From NCBI GenBank assembly GCA_023362775.1, contig JALMGJ010000061.1:878001-942000 (forward strand): a DNA stretch of 64,000 nucleotides, in the 5' to 3' direction. This document shows, piece by piece, positions 49,217-60,700 of the stretch (its first letter is position 1; each line of letters opens with the position of its first letter). The notes below the pieces were generated by a model. The model saw only the letters and a list, made by a program, of their open reading frames with translations, did not search any database and was not told the origin of the DNA. The translations under genes were made by a program, and so were the position numbers. The stretch is from Charina bottae. Its lineage: Eukaryota > Chordata > Lepidosauria > Squamata > Charinaidae.

Positions 49217-51823
49217 ATGTATATGTTTACAAAATGATGCATGGTGTGAAAATAACAAGAGAGGGAAATATTTTTCTCTCTTTCTCATAGAATTCAGGTT
49301 CATCCAGTAAAATGGAACAGGAGCAGATTCTGTCTGGTCAAACTAGATTGCTTCTTCATACAAGTTGTAACGATGATGGTCACTATTGGTTCATACCCAC
49401 ATTCACCAACAGGGCGGTCTAGGAATGGGTATAAGTCCTGGTGGTGGTCATAGGGAACCCCACACCCGGAGACAGGCTGCACCGTCCAGCTTAGCACCCC
49501 TTCCTGTCACTGGGCACTCCACAAATGCCAAAGGTTCATAGACAGGAGAAGAAAGGTACCACCTTCCTGGATGTTCCTCCTCCCTCCTTACGTTCAGAGG
49601 CATTCTGCCTTTGAACTGGAGCTACTATTTATCTCCCATGACTAGTAAGTAGCCTTTGACTGGCTCAGCTAATGCGGGAAACATCATCTGGGCATCATAT
49701 CTGGATTGGGAAGCCTCAGATGGTATTTAAGGAGGCTGCACTTTTATAGCTATGATGGGTGGGTGGGTGCGCGCACACAGGCAGCTTCTAAGACCTTTAG
49801 AGCTATGAGGGCTTCTATTAAGACAGTTTCAACTGTAACACACAAGGAATTCAAGCAGCGTTTTGATGGAGAGATGATGATGAGAGATGTTCATGAGTGG
49901 CTTTCTGGGTTCTGGTTATTTGAAAACATTTTTCCCACCGGTCTTCTTTACATCATATTTACCAAGTGCTACGTAAAAGTGTATGTAAGTTCTCTTAGTT
50001 GTACAGATTGACCAGCTTTTTGTTGAACAGTGATGATAAAAAAAAGGGGGACTCTTCCAAACTGAATCACATACTATTTAAATCGATTAGATTTCTCCCT
50101 GATGATACAAACCAAGCTGAATTTTGTAAGCTGAGCTGGAAATCTATGCTGTCATTTTTTTCCTTTCTGAGTTCTGGCCTACCCCTGTTCAAGGAGCATT
50201 TGAATCCCAGAAATTCACCAATGTATGTAACAAACGCTTCCAAAGATAGGGCTCTAAACACACAAAGGACTGTTGGTATGTTCATTAAAAAAAGAACAAG
50301 CAAAAATGCCATTTGACGCTCAATTGTGGTATTTGGGATTCTGTTGGTTATCCAGTTCCTTAACTTGCAAAGCGTTGGGGAGAGTTTGCTGTATATGCTG
50401 TGTTGAATGATATTTGTATTCTTCAATGTTTGGGGGGGTATTATTTAAATGTCTGCTCTGTTTGAATGTACAGTTTCTAACTGCCATGTGTGTTCTCAAG
50501 ATTTCTGTATACTGAGCTTCTTGTACTATATTCTTCTGTCTCTCTGTTAATTACACACGGTTAGGTAGTTCAGTTCCACACTGGATATTTTATGTTGAAT
50601 AAATGAATAGTTTTCATAAGGAGGAGGATTATGGCCGTTTGGGGCTACTCTGATTCCCTCCGTGACAGGAACTTGTCCACCGTCCGGCTGAAGACTCACC
50701 ACAGCTCTAGTGGCCTTATCTGGAAATTCCAGTCAGAACCGCTGGAGAAGAGCTGCTGCTGGTCAGGGGTGGATGGAGAATTGGAAAGCAGCTGGCGATG
50801 CCCCCTGGTGTTTTGCCAGGGACTGCCCAGAACCAGGGAAGAGTCTTCTTCCGCCTCATTGATCAGCATTCGGGATGCTCCTTCTCCATCTGGCTCTACT
50901 GACACGGGTCACATGCTTTTCCCGCCCCCCTCTAAACTGCAAGGGAAGGTCCTCGCTTGGGCAGCAAAACATCTATGGAAACCTCCTCAACTGTATTTTG
51001 GATGCCTCGGATATCGATCATTTCAGCAGTTACCCTGTTCATCCTGATTTATTCAGATGGACAATCTCCCTCGAAGTAGTGAGCTGACGGGACTGGACAC
51101 TCCCAAAGCCGAGCAATTTTTAAGAGATAAAAAAAGAGGTTGGCTAGGAAAGAAATGAGTGAGCATCAATACAGACTCAGTCAGATAGGCTTGCAAGGTA
51201 TTTTGACAAGTTTTAATAGGGGGCGACTCTACTAGAATCCAGAAGCAAGGAGTACATGAATCGGGAAGCAGATGTATTTGTCATTTGAGACGAAAAAGCG
51301 TAAGAGGAAGTTGCATGGACCCACAGAGCAGAAGGGGGCCCGGCCTCCTGCTCCGAGAAGGAACCCGAAGGGAAGCATTTTTAGATGCCTGGTAGCCCTC
51401 TGCTCATCTCCCCCTATGAATAAAACTCAGCATCCACGAAAAAACCTTGGGGTATATCTGTACTAAGACCTAGGAATCCGTGCAATTGTTGATGTTCCAA
51501 ATTTTCCATCGGCAACTCCCCATGTTTTCCCATCACCATTTCTGACATTTTTTGTACCAAAAACCCAAATCAACATGAAAGAAAAGATGAAATAGCTCCA
51601 CAAATCTTTTTCAATCAACGGTTTTGGAACATCTCACCTCCCCCAAACAGCAGTCTTATTTACTCTGTATACACAGCCAAGGTTCTTTAGTGAGGACCCC
51701 AGATAAATGCTCTTATGAAAAGGATCTGGACTCCCAAATTCTGCAAGATTAGCTCCTCTTTGCAAGATGGAAGGAAGAAAAACAGATGTACCCAGAAAAG
51801 TTTCCTAAACTTTTGCCACATGT

Positions 51824-54800
51824 TCAAAGATTGGCCCTAGGTGGCCTGGCCAACTTCTGGCCTTCTAGGATCTTCCCAAATAACTTGGCTGCTTCCATGG
51901 CACACCCCCAGTGAATGGTGAGCCCAAACCCACCATGGCCGTAGTTGTGAATCACCTGAAAGAGAAAGAATGGAAAGTTTAAAGCAGAGAGGCAGATGAG
52001 ATGCAAGAATCAGAATATATAAAATCTCCTATAATCACTTTCGTTCAGAAAAATGGCTACCTCTGATCGGAGCGTTCCATGGCCAACGGCCTCGTGTTCC
52101 AACCGAACTTTGGGGCGCGCTGGACGTAAACCACTCCATTCTTCCAGTATCTTGGCTTTCTGGAAGAATTACATTCCGCAGCTTATTCTCAGAGGCAGGC
52201 CCCAGAGGTTATTTCTCCAATGCTCCCTCCGTCTGTGAGGCACTAAAAACCCTGGATGAACTGCCAGAGGGGCTGTTCCCCTGTCTAAGGAACGCGAGTG
52301 TTTCTCGCAGCAGCCTTGGCCCATCTTGGCCAGTTTGGCTGAGCTGGTCTACCTGGAGGCTGGGCATCAACTTGCAACATCCTTGCCAAATTTGCCTGTG
52401 GTCCTGTGGACTGTTCTCTGTACTCCAGTTCCCCAGCTGAAATACACCCCCCAGTGTCACTGCACGGCTCCTGCAAAAAACAAGGGGGCAGGGTGAACAG
52501 TCAGTCTTTAAACTATTTTAGATAAGAATGGTGCTAAGCAGGTGGGGCTGAGGACCTGAAACCCACCCGCTTTCAGGACCTCCTTCCCCCGTCTGTGGTC
52601 CTTCAGGTGTGTTCTGCTACAGCTCTCATCATACTGAACCAGCAGAGCCACAGAGTCCCCGCCCCCTGGAAGCCACCAAGTTAGAGGAAGCTGGGGATCG
52701 AACGGTGCTCCTTTCTCACTGAAGGACGTCAGCAGAAGATGGGGGGAACCTCCCCCCATCTCAAGAATACTGGATCACGGGATTCCAAGAGAGGGAGAAC
52801 CGCTTGATCAGAGGAGATGCAGCTGGAACTTCTCTGACTGACGTCCCCCTTTCCACCTTGGGCTCCACCATGATAATGCCACCACCGTCAACTGCATTCC
52901 CCTTACCCGGGTATGATGTAGGGCTCCTTGTATATCCCCGATTCAAGGTTATGGGTGAGGATGAAGTGCTTCACCCAGGGGGCCTCAACCTAGAGATCCA
53001 AAACAAGCATGGAGAAAGAAGAACAGGAGGGAGCTAGAGGCGGCCCTGGCCTATTACGCCAAGGCCAACGAGACGCGCCTCTACCTTCCCGTTCGTCTCT
53101 AGAGCTGAGGGCCGTTTCTGAAGGTTAAGACCGGCCTTCCTCAACGTCCCATGTCCAAATGTGCTGTCCCTAGAGGGAGGGTAACAGCTTGCGTCCTCCA
53201 GGCCTGTTGGCCACCCCAACTCCCCCCAACCCAGAGCCAGGCCTCACCTTGATGATCTGTCCTCGGCCCGGGCGCAGTTCAGGGTCAGGGTGCAGCTCCC
53301 CGGCACGAACCCCCGTACAGTTGACAACCACATCCACACCTTGAGCTGTCAGCTAACCGAGGAGAGCGAGTGGAACCATTCACATCTTGCTTTGCAGAAA
53401 TGCAAGGCCCACCCCACCTGCCTAGAGCCACCTTCCCAACTCGTTGCCCTCCAGATGGGCTGGATTTCCATTTCCATCATTCTCAGCCAGCTCTAGGCAC
53501 ATCCCAACTCACCTCCTGGAAGGACCTGATTTTCCGATGGAAGAACTGGACCCTCCGTGAGGTCAACCTTTTAAGAGCAACGGAGGACTGTCAGCAAAAG
53601 AGTGATGGACAGACACGCAAGTTGGCTCTGGGATTTGGGGGGGGGGGGAGACTCAACGGGATCAATGCCTCTTGAGACTCTCAGGCACCCCTTTCTTCTG
53701 AATGTAATGTGGGAGACTAACTGCTTCCCAGATCTGCAAGAGCATCCTCTGTGGGGTACCCGTGAGACATCAGCTCATTTGCAAGTCATTCCCAACCCGC
53801 CTCTTCTGGCACGTTTCGGGGAGGGGGCCATTCTGCAGCGACCCTGCCTCTGTGCCGGATGGGTCGGGGGCTCCCAAAGGCCGTGGGCACAGCAGGCAAG
53901 TCGCGCCTGGCCTGGCCAGGGCTGCAAATTTCCCTGGGATCCTCCGTGCAGAGCACCTTGGCTGAGGACCTTCACGGCCCTCTCCTACGCCAACTGAGGG
54001 CCATTCCAGGAGTGCTTAAACACACCCAGAACAAGCCACCATGGTCAGAGAGACATTATCTGCACACCCAGGGAACCTCCGAGGATTCCAGAAGGATTAA
54101 AGGACAGGGGGGAAAAGGGTCAGAAACTCAAAACTGATAGCCAGGCAGACATCTGTGGCAAGACCAGAAGCAGGGCTTGAAGGCAACTGGTCTACTTCTT
54201 CTCTGCCCACAACTAGTCTTCTCAAGATATAGTACCTCTGACCAGGGAAGGTTGACGACAGCCAGCCGTTATTAGCTGCTGAATGACAATGGTTCTAATG
54301 TATCTTTAAAGACCGTAACATGGATTAAAGGTTTCATAAAAGGCCCCAACCACTTTTCCCAGCCACCCGCTCTGCCGCTATGAAAATAACATCCGAACTA
54401 CCTAAAACTCAAAGAGTTGTCAAATGTGGGAGGCAGAATATGAAGGCTCATACATACTGGTTCATAAGCCAGGTTAGATAGCTTTTGCCCTCCAACATCA
54501 GAGCGGTGTTAAACCAACCGTAGCTGAAATTAGGAAAAGAGATGACGAAGTACGGATAAGGAAGCATAACTATGTGATGAAATGAAAAAAAAAATCATCC
54601 AAATCTAAACTCAGATGTCGGCTAGGATTTCAACTTAGATGATGCAATCTTAAGTTTACTATTTCCTCTCCTGAATCACACGAGCTGTGTTCACACCACA
54701 TGTTCATCTAGGTCAGTTAAAAACCTAGAAGCATCCACACAACATACTAAACTTCTTAAAACTTCCAAAAACGTGGTTGTTTTTATTGCTTTGCAGGTTG

Positions 54801-57023
54801 TATGGACCCAGACCATTTGGTTCGTTTACGGCTCAATGTATTGCACAAACCTAGAAAAGAGGTTAATTTACTACCTGGGTGAAACACGTTTGCTCTTTAT
54901 TTATTACAATCATTCCTTCCCAGAACAAGAACACCCCCGCCCCCCAGAGAATTACAGCCAACATCCTACTGCAGATAAGAGCCACGGACTCTGCTCGCAA
55001 CAAACCCACCACTTCCACGCCCTCTTCTTCCTCTTCCTTCCAATGGTTCTGGTTCTGAGGCCACCTAATGCTACTCCGGTCCTGCTTGTGTCTACAATGC
55101 TCCCCGAATCCAAAGAGGAGGGGTGGCCTAATACCTGTAGCCTGGGAACAGCTCAAGCTCCTTCTGGGTCAAGTTCCTAAATCCGAAGACAACATGTTTC
55201 CATGACGGATCCTGCAGAGAAAGATGCATTTCAGTCCCAGAGGGGGGCCGAGGGACATGCAGAATCTCACACAAGTGCAAAATAAAGATGTCTTGAACCA
55301 GAAGCCTTGGCAACGTGGCCCCTTGCTCTCCAGGAGAACAGAGGATCCCAGCAGAGCACCTCTCCCTCAGTGCAGGATTCCCAACGCAAGATGCACGTAG
55401 AACATCTTTGGCAGATGGCAGCCATGCTCTGCCTCAAGGCCGCCAGGGAAGGCCAGTCCGCCGAGCCCCGAGGCTGCCCCTTCTTTCTAGTGTTTCTCAC
55501 GCTGCTGGGGGGCCTCTCTCCTGCCACTCCCACCCTCTGCAGCAACGGAGATTAATGTATTGTCGAAGGCTTTCACGGCCGGAGTTCGATGGCTGTTGTG
55601 GGTCTTCCGGGCTGTGTGGCCGTGTTCTGGAAGTTGTGGTTCCTAACGTTTCGCCAGCATCTGTGGCCAGCATCTTCAGAGGGCAGGAGCACAGATAGAC
55701 AGAGATTTTGCTTCTATCTGTGCTCCTGCCCTCTGAAGATGCCGGCCACAGATGCTGGCGAAACGTTAGGAACCACAACTTCCAGAACACGGCCACACAG
55801 CCCGGAAGACCCACAACAGCCAACGGAGATTACCTTTGCTTCTGTGGGGCGTCTTTCAGATATTTGAAGACAATACAATTTCTCCTTCTAAACACACCTC
55901 CCTCTTTCAATTGTTCCTGATAGAACCTTGTTTCCAAAACACTCATCAGCTTATTTGATCTTCTGTGGACATCCTCTAAAGTTTCCTTCTTCAACTGTAG
56001 TGACAAAACGGAACACATTCCCCCAAATACTGCCTGACCAGTACAGAACAGCATGGAGTGATGATTCTCCATGATCAAGAACTCTCTGCCTGGAGACTCC
56101 TGAATTTATTTTCCTACCGTGGGAAGCCTTCCTGTCCCTTGCATCGCAAGGGGGAGGGAAACGGGTCTTTGGAGGTGAGATCAGGAGTCCTTTGGAAGCA
56201 AAAGTCCACAAAACATTCTCTATGCTTTATTCCAGCCTCTCCTTCCCAAGGGGAACAAGCCTTAATTGAGAAAAGCGCTCAGGTATCTTTACAGTCCACT
56301 ACCTACTGGTACTGGCTGTCTGAAGAGATTGTATCCAGAGAGGAGAAACAGCCCCATTTCCTTGGCTTCTGGTGAATTCACGTGTTGGAGCAGATGATCA
56401 AACGTTTCTTTGTTCCAGATCCTGCAATATTAAATAAGAGAAGACCAGACATCTTCCTTCAATTTGAGTTCTAGGAAACTGCAACTGAAAACTGAGGGCA
56501 AGCTGAAAGGTTGCAGAGAAGTACGGATGGGATGTACTGTTTGTGGGGCAATGGTTTTATAGGGCAAAGTACGTGCGCAAGTTGGCACAGATCCTCCTCA
56601 ATCAGCAGATCGGTTACAATTTTCCCCCGGGATGGAAAAAATGCTGCCGCCTTATTGTTGGCAAGTTGCCCTTAACATTTAACTCACTGTACACTTTACT
56701 CTTCGCTGAGGGATCCCTGAAGAACATAGGAAGGGTCTGGCACACGCCCCCTCCCCAGCTCCTGGTCACCTGAAAGGCAAGGGGGACCCCAGCCTGCCTT
56801 CGCGAGGGGAGCAAAGCATTTGCTCTTACGTTTCTTGAGTGTTTCCTTTGTCATACAGGTAGGGCTGCCAAAGGCCCGCGGCCCCATCGCTGGTCGTGCG
56901 AGGGGTGTATTCATCGGCGTAGATCTCCATCTGCAGCGGCTGATCCACGGAGTGGTATCGGTCGTGGATGCAAAGGGCTGTGGACAGTCCAATCACGCCA
57001 GCTCCGATCACGGCTACCCGCAT
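51824..57023 (-). CDS. DAO: D-amino-acid oxidase
   Basis: Ten coding exons: 57023-56830, 56421-56307, 55211-55135, 54523-54458, 53567-53513, 53352-53248, 52989-52907, 52470-52353, 52159-52061, 51955-51824. They encode 347 aa, the same length as human DAO, with all phases closed. It is a peroxisomal FAD enzyme that oxidises D-amino acids such as D-serine to imino acids and H2O2. The N-terminal [16 protein letters not shown] contains the GxGxxG FAD loop. Tyr224, Tyr228 (GIYKEPY) and Arg283 (GLRPARP) are at the same positions as in the human enzyme, and [12 protein letters not shown] is near the end. The C-terminus is RANL in place of the mammalian SHL. One internal change, GVRAGE for GVWAGA (exon 53352-53248), is notable. 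A 5' non-coding exon is likely upstream of 57023. Confidence 0.95.
55555..55820. mobile_element. Penelope-like inverted-repeat element, family C (in a DAO intron)
   Basis: It has an exact 12-bp target duplication CAACGGAGATTA (55543-55554 and 55821-55832). The left end has about 35 bp of extension (ATGTATTGTCGAAGGC...). Two arms follow, TGGCTGTTGTGGGTCTTCC... and its reverse complement, meeting near 55712. Each arm carries CTGAAGATGC, a GC-rich hairpin and GCGAAACGTTAGG (minus 55645-55679, plus 55733-55767). Confidence 0.75.
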
Positions 57024-59500
57024 GCCGGAGGCTGGATGGGGCAAAAGGGGCAACTGTCTTGCACACCTACAGAAAACGAGTCCCAAAGAATTGCATCCGT
57101 TTTTTTTTTCTTATCTGGGGGGTAAAATGGGTCCCGGGCCTTTCTTATCATGCTCGCTTTGCCCCTCGGACTTCCCCAGGCCCCCAAATTGCTGCAAACA
57201 TCGCAGCCCCACCCGCTCCAGTGAGATCATAGTGTCCCCGGCCAGGGCCAGGCCGGGCAGTTCCCCAGGACGCGACAGGTTGCCCACCCCTGCTCTAAGC
57301 TTTCAGGGGGAAGAGGACCACGCGCTGCAGTTTTCCGCTCCAACTGCAACGCACGCTCTTTCCATAACGATTTGCAATGAAGGCAGAGGGTCCGAGAGCC
57401 TTAGGAGCCGCGGAGCCTGTCTTGGCCGAAAGCCAGACTTTGCCAATCCCAGCAGAAAAGCTTTGTCTGTTCCGAACTCTCTTCTCTCGTGCCAGCGGGC
57501 CAATGCCTAGCTCCCTTAAACCTCTGAAATCCCGGAAAAGTGAAACCCATTTTCTGCAAGCACGCAACTGCCAGGCAGTACACTTCACTCCACGCCACTT
57601 CCTCGCGATTTCATTCTCGCCACCCGAAAGAAACAAACCGAGAGACAGTACCTTCTCCCCGTGGAAATCCACAGGCCCAGGAAGCTCTTCTAACGCCAAC
57701 GGGTGAAGCTCCTTGCAGGGAGATAACTGGAAACTTGCTGATGCGTTCGGTCAAAGATCCTTCAGAGGGGACAATGAGGCCATGAGGAGGAGCTCAGAGT
57801 TCTCCCGAGCCAAGAAACTTTTTCTGGGCAGAGAGGAGCAACGCGTAACTCAGTGCTTCTGCCCAGGCCCCACCAGGCCCGGCTTCTGTGATCAGGAGAG
57901 GCCTCTTGCGTCCAACGCAGAGTCTGCTTTCTTTTTAAAGCTCTCTGTACAGCAAAATGTTTGTACAGAAGTGCCCTTCCCCAAGGCTCAACCAACACAA
58001 AGTAAACAAAAAGAGCTTGTTTCTTGGCACCGTCCAGGCTGGTGGCGATGTGACAATCCCTTCATTCTCTGGCCTCAGGTGTACAGAAACAACCAAACAG
58101 CACAATCTATAAACCCTAATCAAGGAACTCTTAACTCAGTCCATCAACCAAGCAGCAAACAACAGCCCAATCAAGGAACTCCCAAGGGGAGAACAACACC
58201 CCCACCAACACAGGCAGGACAAGCCATGGGATATAAACAGAGAGCAAGTCCCACTCCCTTTTCGCACTGAAGATGTTGCCTAGCCTGGCAATGAAACGTC
58301 TGCAAGAAAACAACAAGGCTCAGAGAGCACCAAGGACTCCACAGTACAGAAACCTTCGGAGCAAAGCTAATTTCCTTCCTTCTGGTCCAGAGTATGTCGG
58401 TTTGGAAGCAAGTCTTCACACCGCAAGATGATAAGGAGAATTCTTCCACTAAGGTCTACGAGAATACCCTGAAAGACACTCACAAAAACCCAGCACATAA
58501 TTTATCAGGCTTATCCGTCTAGCAAAATTTCAGTCCCCCAGACTCTCTTCGATATATATAATTCAAGAAGTTTTCTTCCATGAGATTTGAACCCATGCTC
58601 TCATACCTAGGGAATAATCCTCTCTAATTATCCCCACTGATTTTTTTTTTTTGGAGGTACTTCATTCACTTCTGGAAAAATTCCCACAAGATTCTTCCCA
58701 TCTCTAATTGCTACAGATAGTAAAGGCTTGAATTGCAATCAACAATTTAGAGCCAGATGTGTCACTACCATACTGTTGATGACGTTATGGTTACTATTAT
58801 TGGTTCCTTCCTTAGCCTGGCATGCACCATCCTTCTGGAGATTGGGGCTGCTTGTGAAATTCCCAGTTCTGCATCTTTCCCCTTTTTCTTGCAAGAGCAT
58901 CATGCGGAAGACTTCAGGGTGGGGACAGTTCCCACGCGGGAGAATTGTGGAGGCTCCTTATTTAGGGAGCTGTCAGGACCCGGGAAAGGGGGACCGATGC
59001 ACCCACCCCCGACTGGGGGCATTTCCCCTGAAACCAATAGGGAAACAAGCCCACCGGGGCCTCCAGAGGCAGGCGGTTATTCTGTGGGGCTGCAAAGCCT
59101 CCGGGACTGAGAGCCGCAGCCTCTGCTCCAGATCTGTGGGGTTTCTGGAAATCCTGCAGGTTCTCTTCCGAGCCAGGGTGGAGGGAAATTAGGTGTCATG
59201 CCCTACAGCTGTTGGGACGAGCTGAGGGTCTGCCCTGGCGCTGTATCCGAGGGGGTGCTGGGGGTCTGCCCTGGTCTCCACCTCTGCCGTTCATCCCTTG
59301 GAGATTCCACGCTGGAACGGTTTGCATAGAATTGTACTTTTAGAGAGAGTGGGGAGGTTCTCAAAGGTGACTTTGTGGGGTCCTCCTGGGGGAGGGGTCT
59401 CTGCTAGGCCAACCTGGTGCCCTCGAGGCGCTTGGACTTCAGAGTCCGATCACACCCAAAGTCGGCGGCTGAACCTTTTGGAGTCCCGATGGCCCAGCGG
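57024..59500. other. DAO-SSH1 head-to-head intergenic region
   Basis: Apart from the family B copy at 58091-58343, no feature was recognised. A DAO non-coding first exon and promoter probably lie in the first kilobase but could not be placed. Confidence 0.45.
58091..58343 (+). mobile_element. 5'-truncated family B (Penelope-like) element between DAO and SSH1
   Basis: It is flanked by the 10-bp repeat GTACAGAAAC (58081-58090 and 58344-58353). The interior has ACAACACCCCCACCAACACA and ATATAAACAGAGAGCAA. At 58267-58300 it has the best-preserved family B hammerhead-like core, and the copy ends CTCAGAGAGCACCAAGGACT-CCACA. Confidence 0.7.
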
Positions 59501-60700
59501 GTCACCGGGAGCCCCGCTGCTTCAGTCATCTTGGGGTGGGGCAGGAAGAATGAGAGCAGCCCGGGAGGGGCACGTCTGCCGCAGCAGCCAGCCGGGTCTG
59601 CGGGGCGGGCCGCGAAGCAGGGGCGCCCGGCCGGCGCTTGGGCCCCAGGAACGCCTAGGGGGCGAGGGGGCTGCAGGCTGGGCCGGGCACGCGCAGCCCA
59701 CACAGCCCGGGGTGCAAGCGCGGGGACAGCACCGCCTTCCTTCCTTCCTTCCCGGGACGGGTCTCCTCCGGGAGCGATGCGCCCGGGCGGTGCGGGGCGG
59801 CGGGAGGGGCTCCGTCTCCGGCCTCCTCCCCCTCCCCTTCCGAGGCTCCGGGGCGAGCCCTTTCCGGCGGCCCCTCCGAGCGAGGCCGCTTCCTCCCTCC
59901 CGCGGGCGGCTCTGCCCGCCAGGCTCCACCCCGGCCGGCCTCGCTCCCGCCTGCCCTCCGTCCCTCCGGCCGCGCGGCCATGGCGCTGGTCACCCTGCAG
60001 CGCTCGCCCACGCCCAGCGCCGCCTCCTCCTCGGCCAGCGCCAGCGAGGTGAGAGCGAGGCCCCCGGCCCGGGCCGGAGCCCGACCCGCCGCCGCCCTGG
60101 CCCGGGGGCTGCGCGGGGTCCCCGCCCCCGCCCCTCCCCTCCCCTCCCCCCAGCGCCCCCTCCTCCCCCGGCTGCAGCCCGGGGCCGGGCCTCCGGTGGC
60201 CTGCACGCCCCTCCCCTCCGCCCCGTTCATTGGGCCGAGTCCTCCCCCACCCATCATGCGCTGCCCCGCAGGCGGCGGCTGCGACTCGACCCCTCCCCGC
60301 CCAGCCCGCCGGCTCGCTCGGCGCCCCAGCCCGCTCCCTCCGGCACCGCGGAAGCGCCCGTCGCCCCCCTCTGCCCCCCCGCCCAGGCTCGGGCCGGGCA
60401 GTTCTTTGCACCCCCCCCCCCCCCGCCGTGGCCATCCTTTGTGTCCGCGGAAAGGCTTTATTTTACGAGAGAGGGAATTGGCCTCCCGCCGGTGGGGGGA
60501 TCTTCTCGTTCCCACGGAAAGCCCGCGCGGGGGGGGGGGGGATCGAGCAGGCTTTTCGGGCACCCTTGGGGCTTGGGGGGGGAGGTCCTGCGCCCGGGGG
60601 CTTCTATTCAGCAGCACCGGAGAGAGGAGACTGAACCGGGATTTGAAATGAGAGGGCGGTCAGAGGGACCCTGCTGGTCCCCTGCGCCGTAAATGAGCCG
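59500..60700 (+). promoter_or_regulatory. SSH1: CpG island at the SSH1 promoter and first exon
   Basis: A GC-rich, CpG-dense block centred on the first SSH1 coding exon, with poly-C/poly-G runs and no TATA box. Overlapping long open frames on both strands are composition artefacts. Confidence 0.8.

Larger units (their letters stand above)
48168..51823. other. SVOP-DAO convergent intergenic/3'UTR region
   Basis: No coding exon was recognised. The family A element lies here. AATAAA at 50598-50603 could end SVOP transcripts. TTTATT at 51048-51053 (AATAAA on minus) could end DAO transcripts, 770 nt after its stop. Confidence 0.5.

Noticed and set aside
53571..55134. DAO suspected of being a pseudogene because the exon encoding YGWF...WL seemed absent
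   Set aside because: It was found at 54458-54523 with proper AG/GT signals and phases. The whole frame then closes at 347 residues.
59298..60692. Open frames of up to 464 residues around the SSH1 start
   Set aside because: Same GC-rich artefact. Only the 23 codons at 59980-60048 match a known protein and end at a GT donor.
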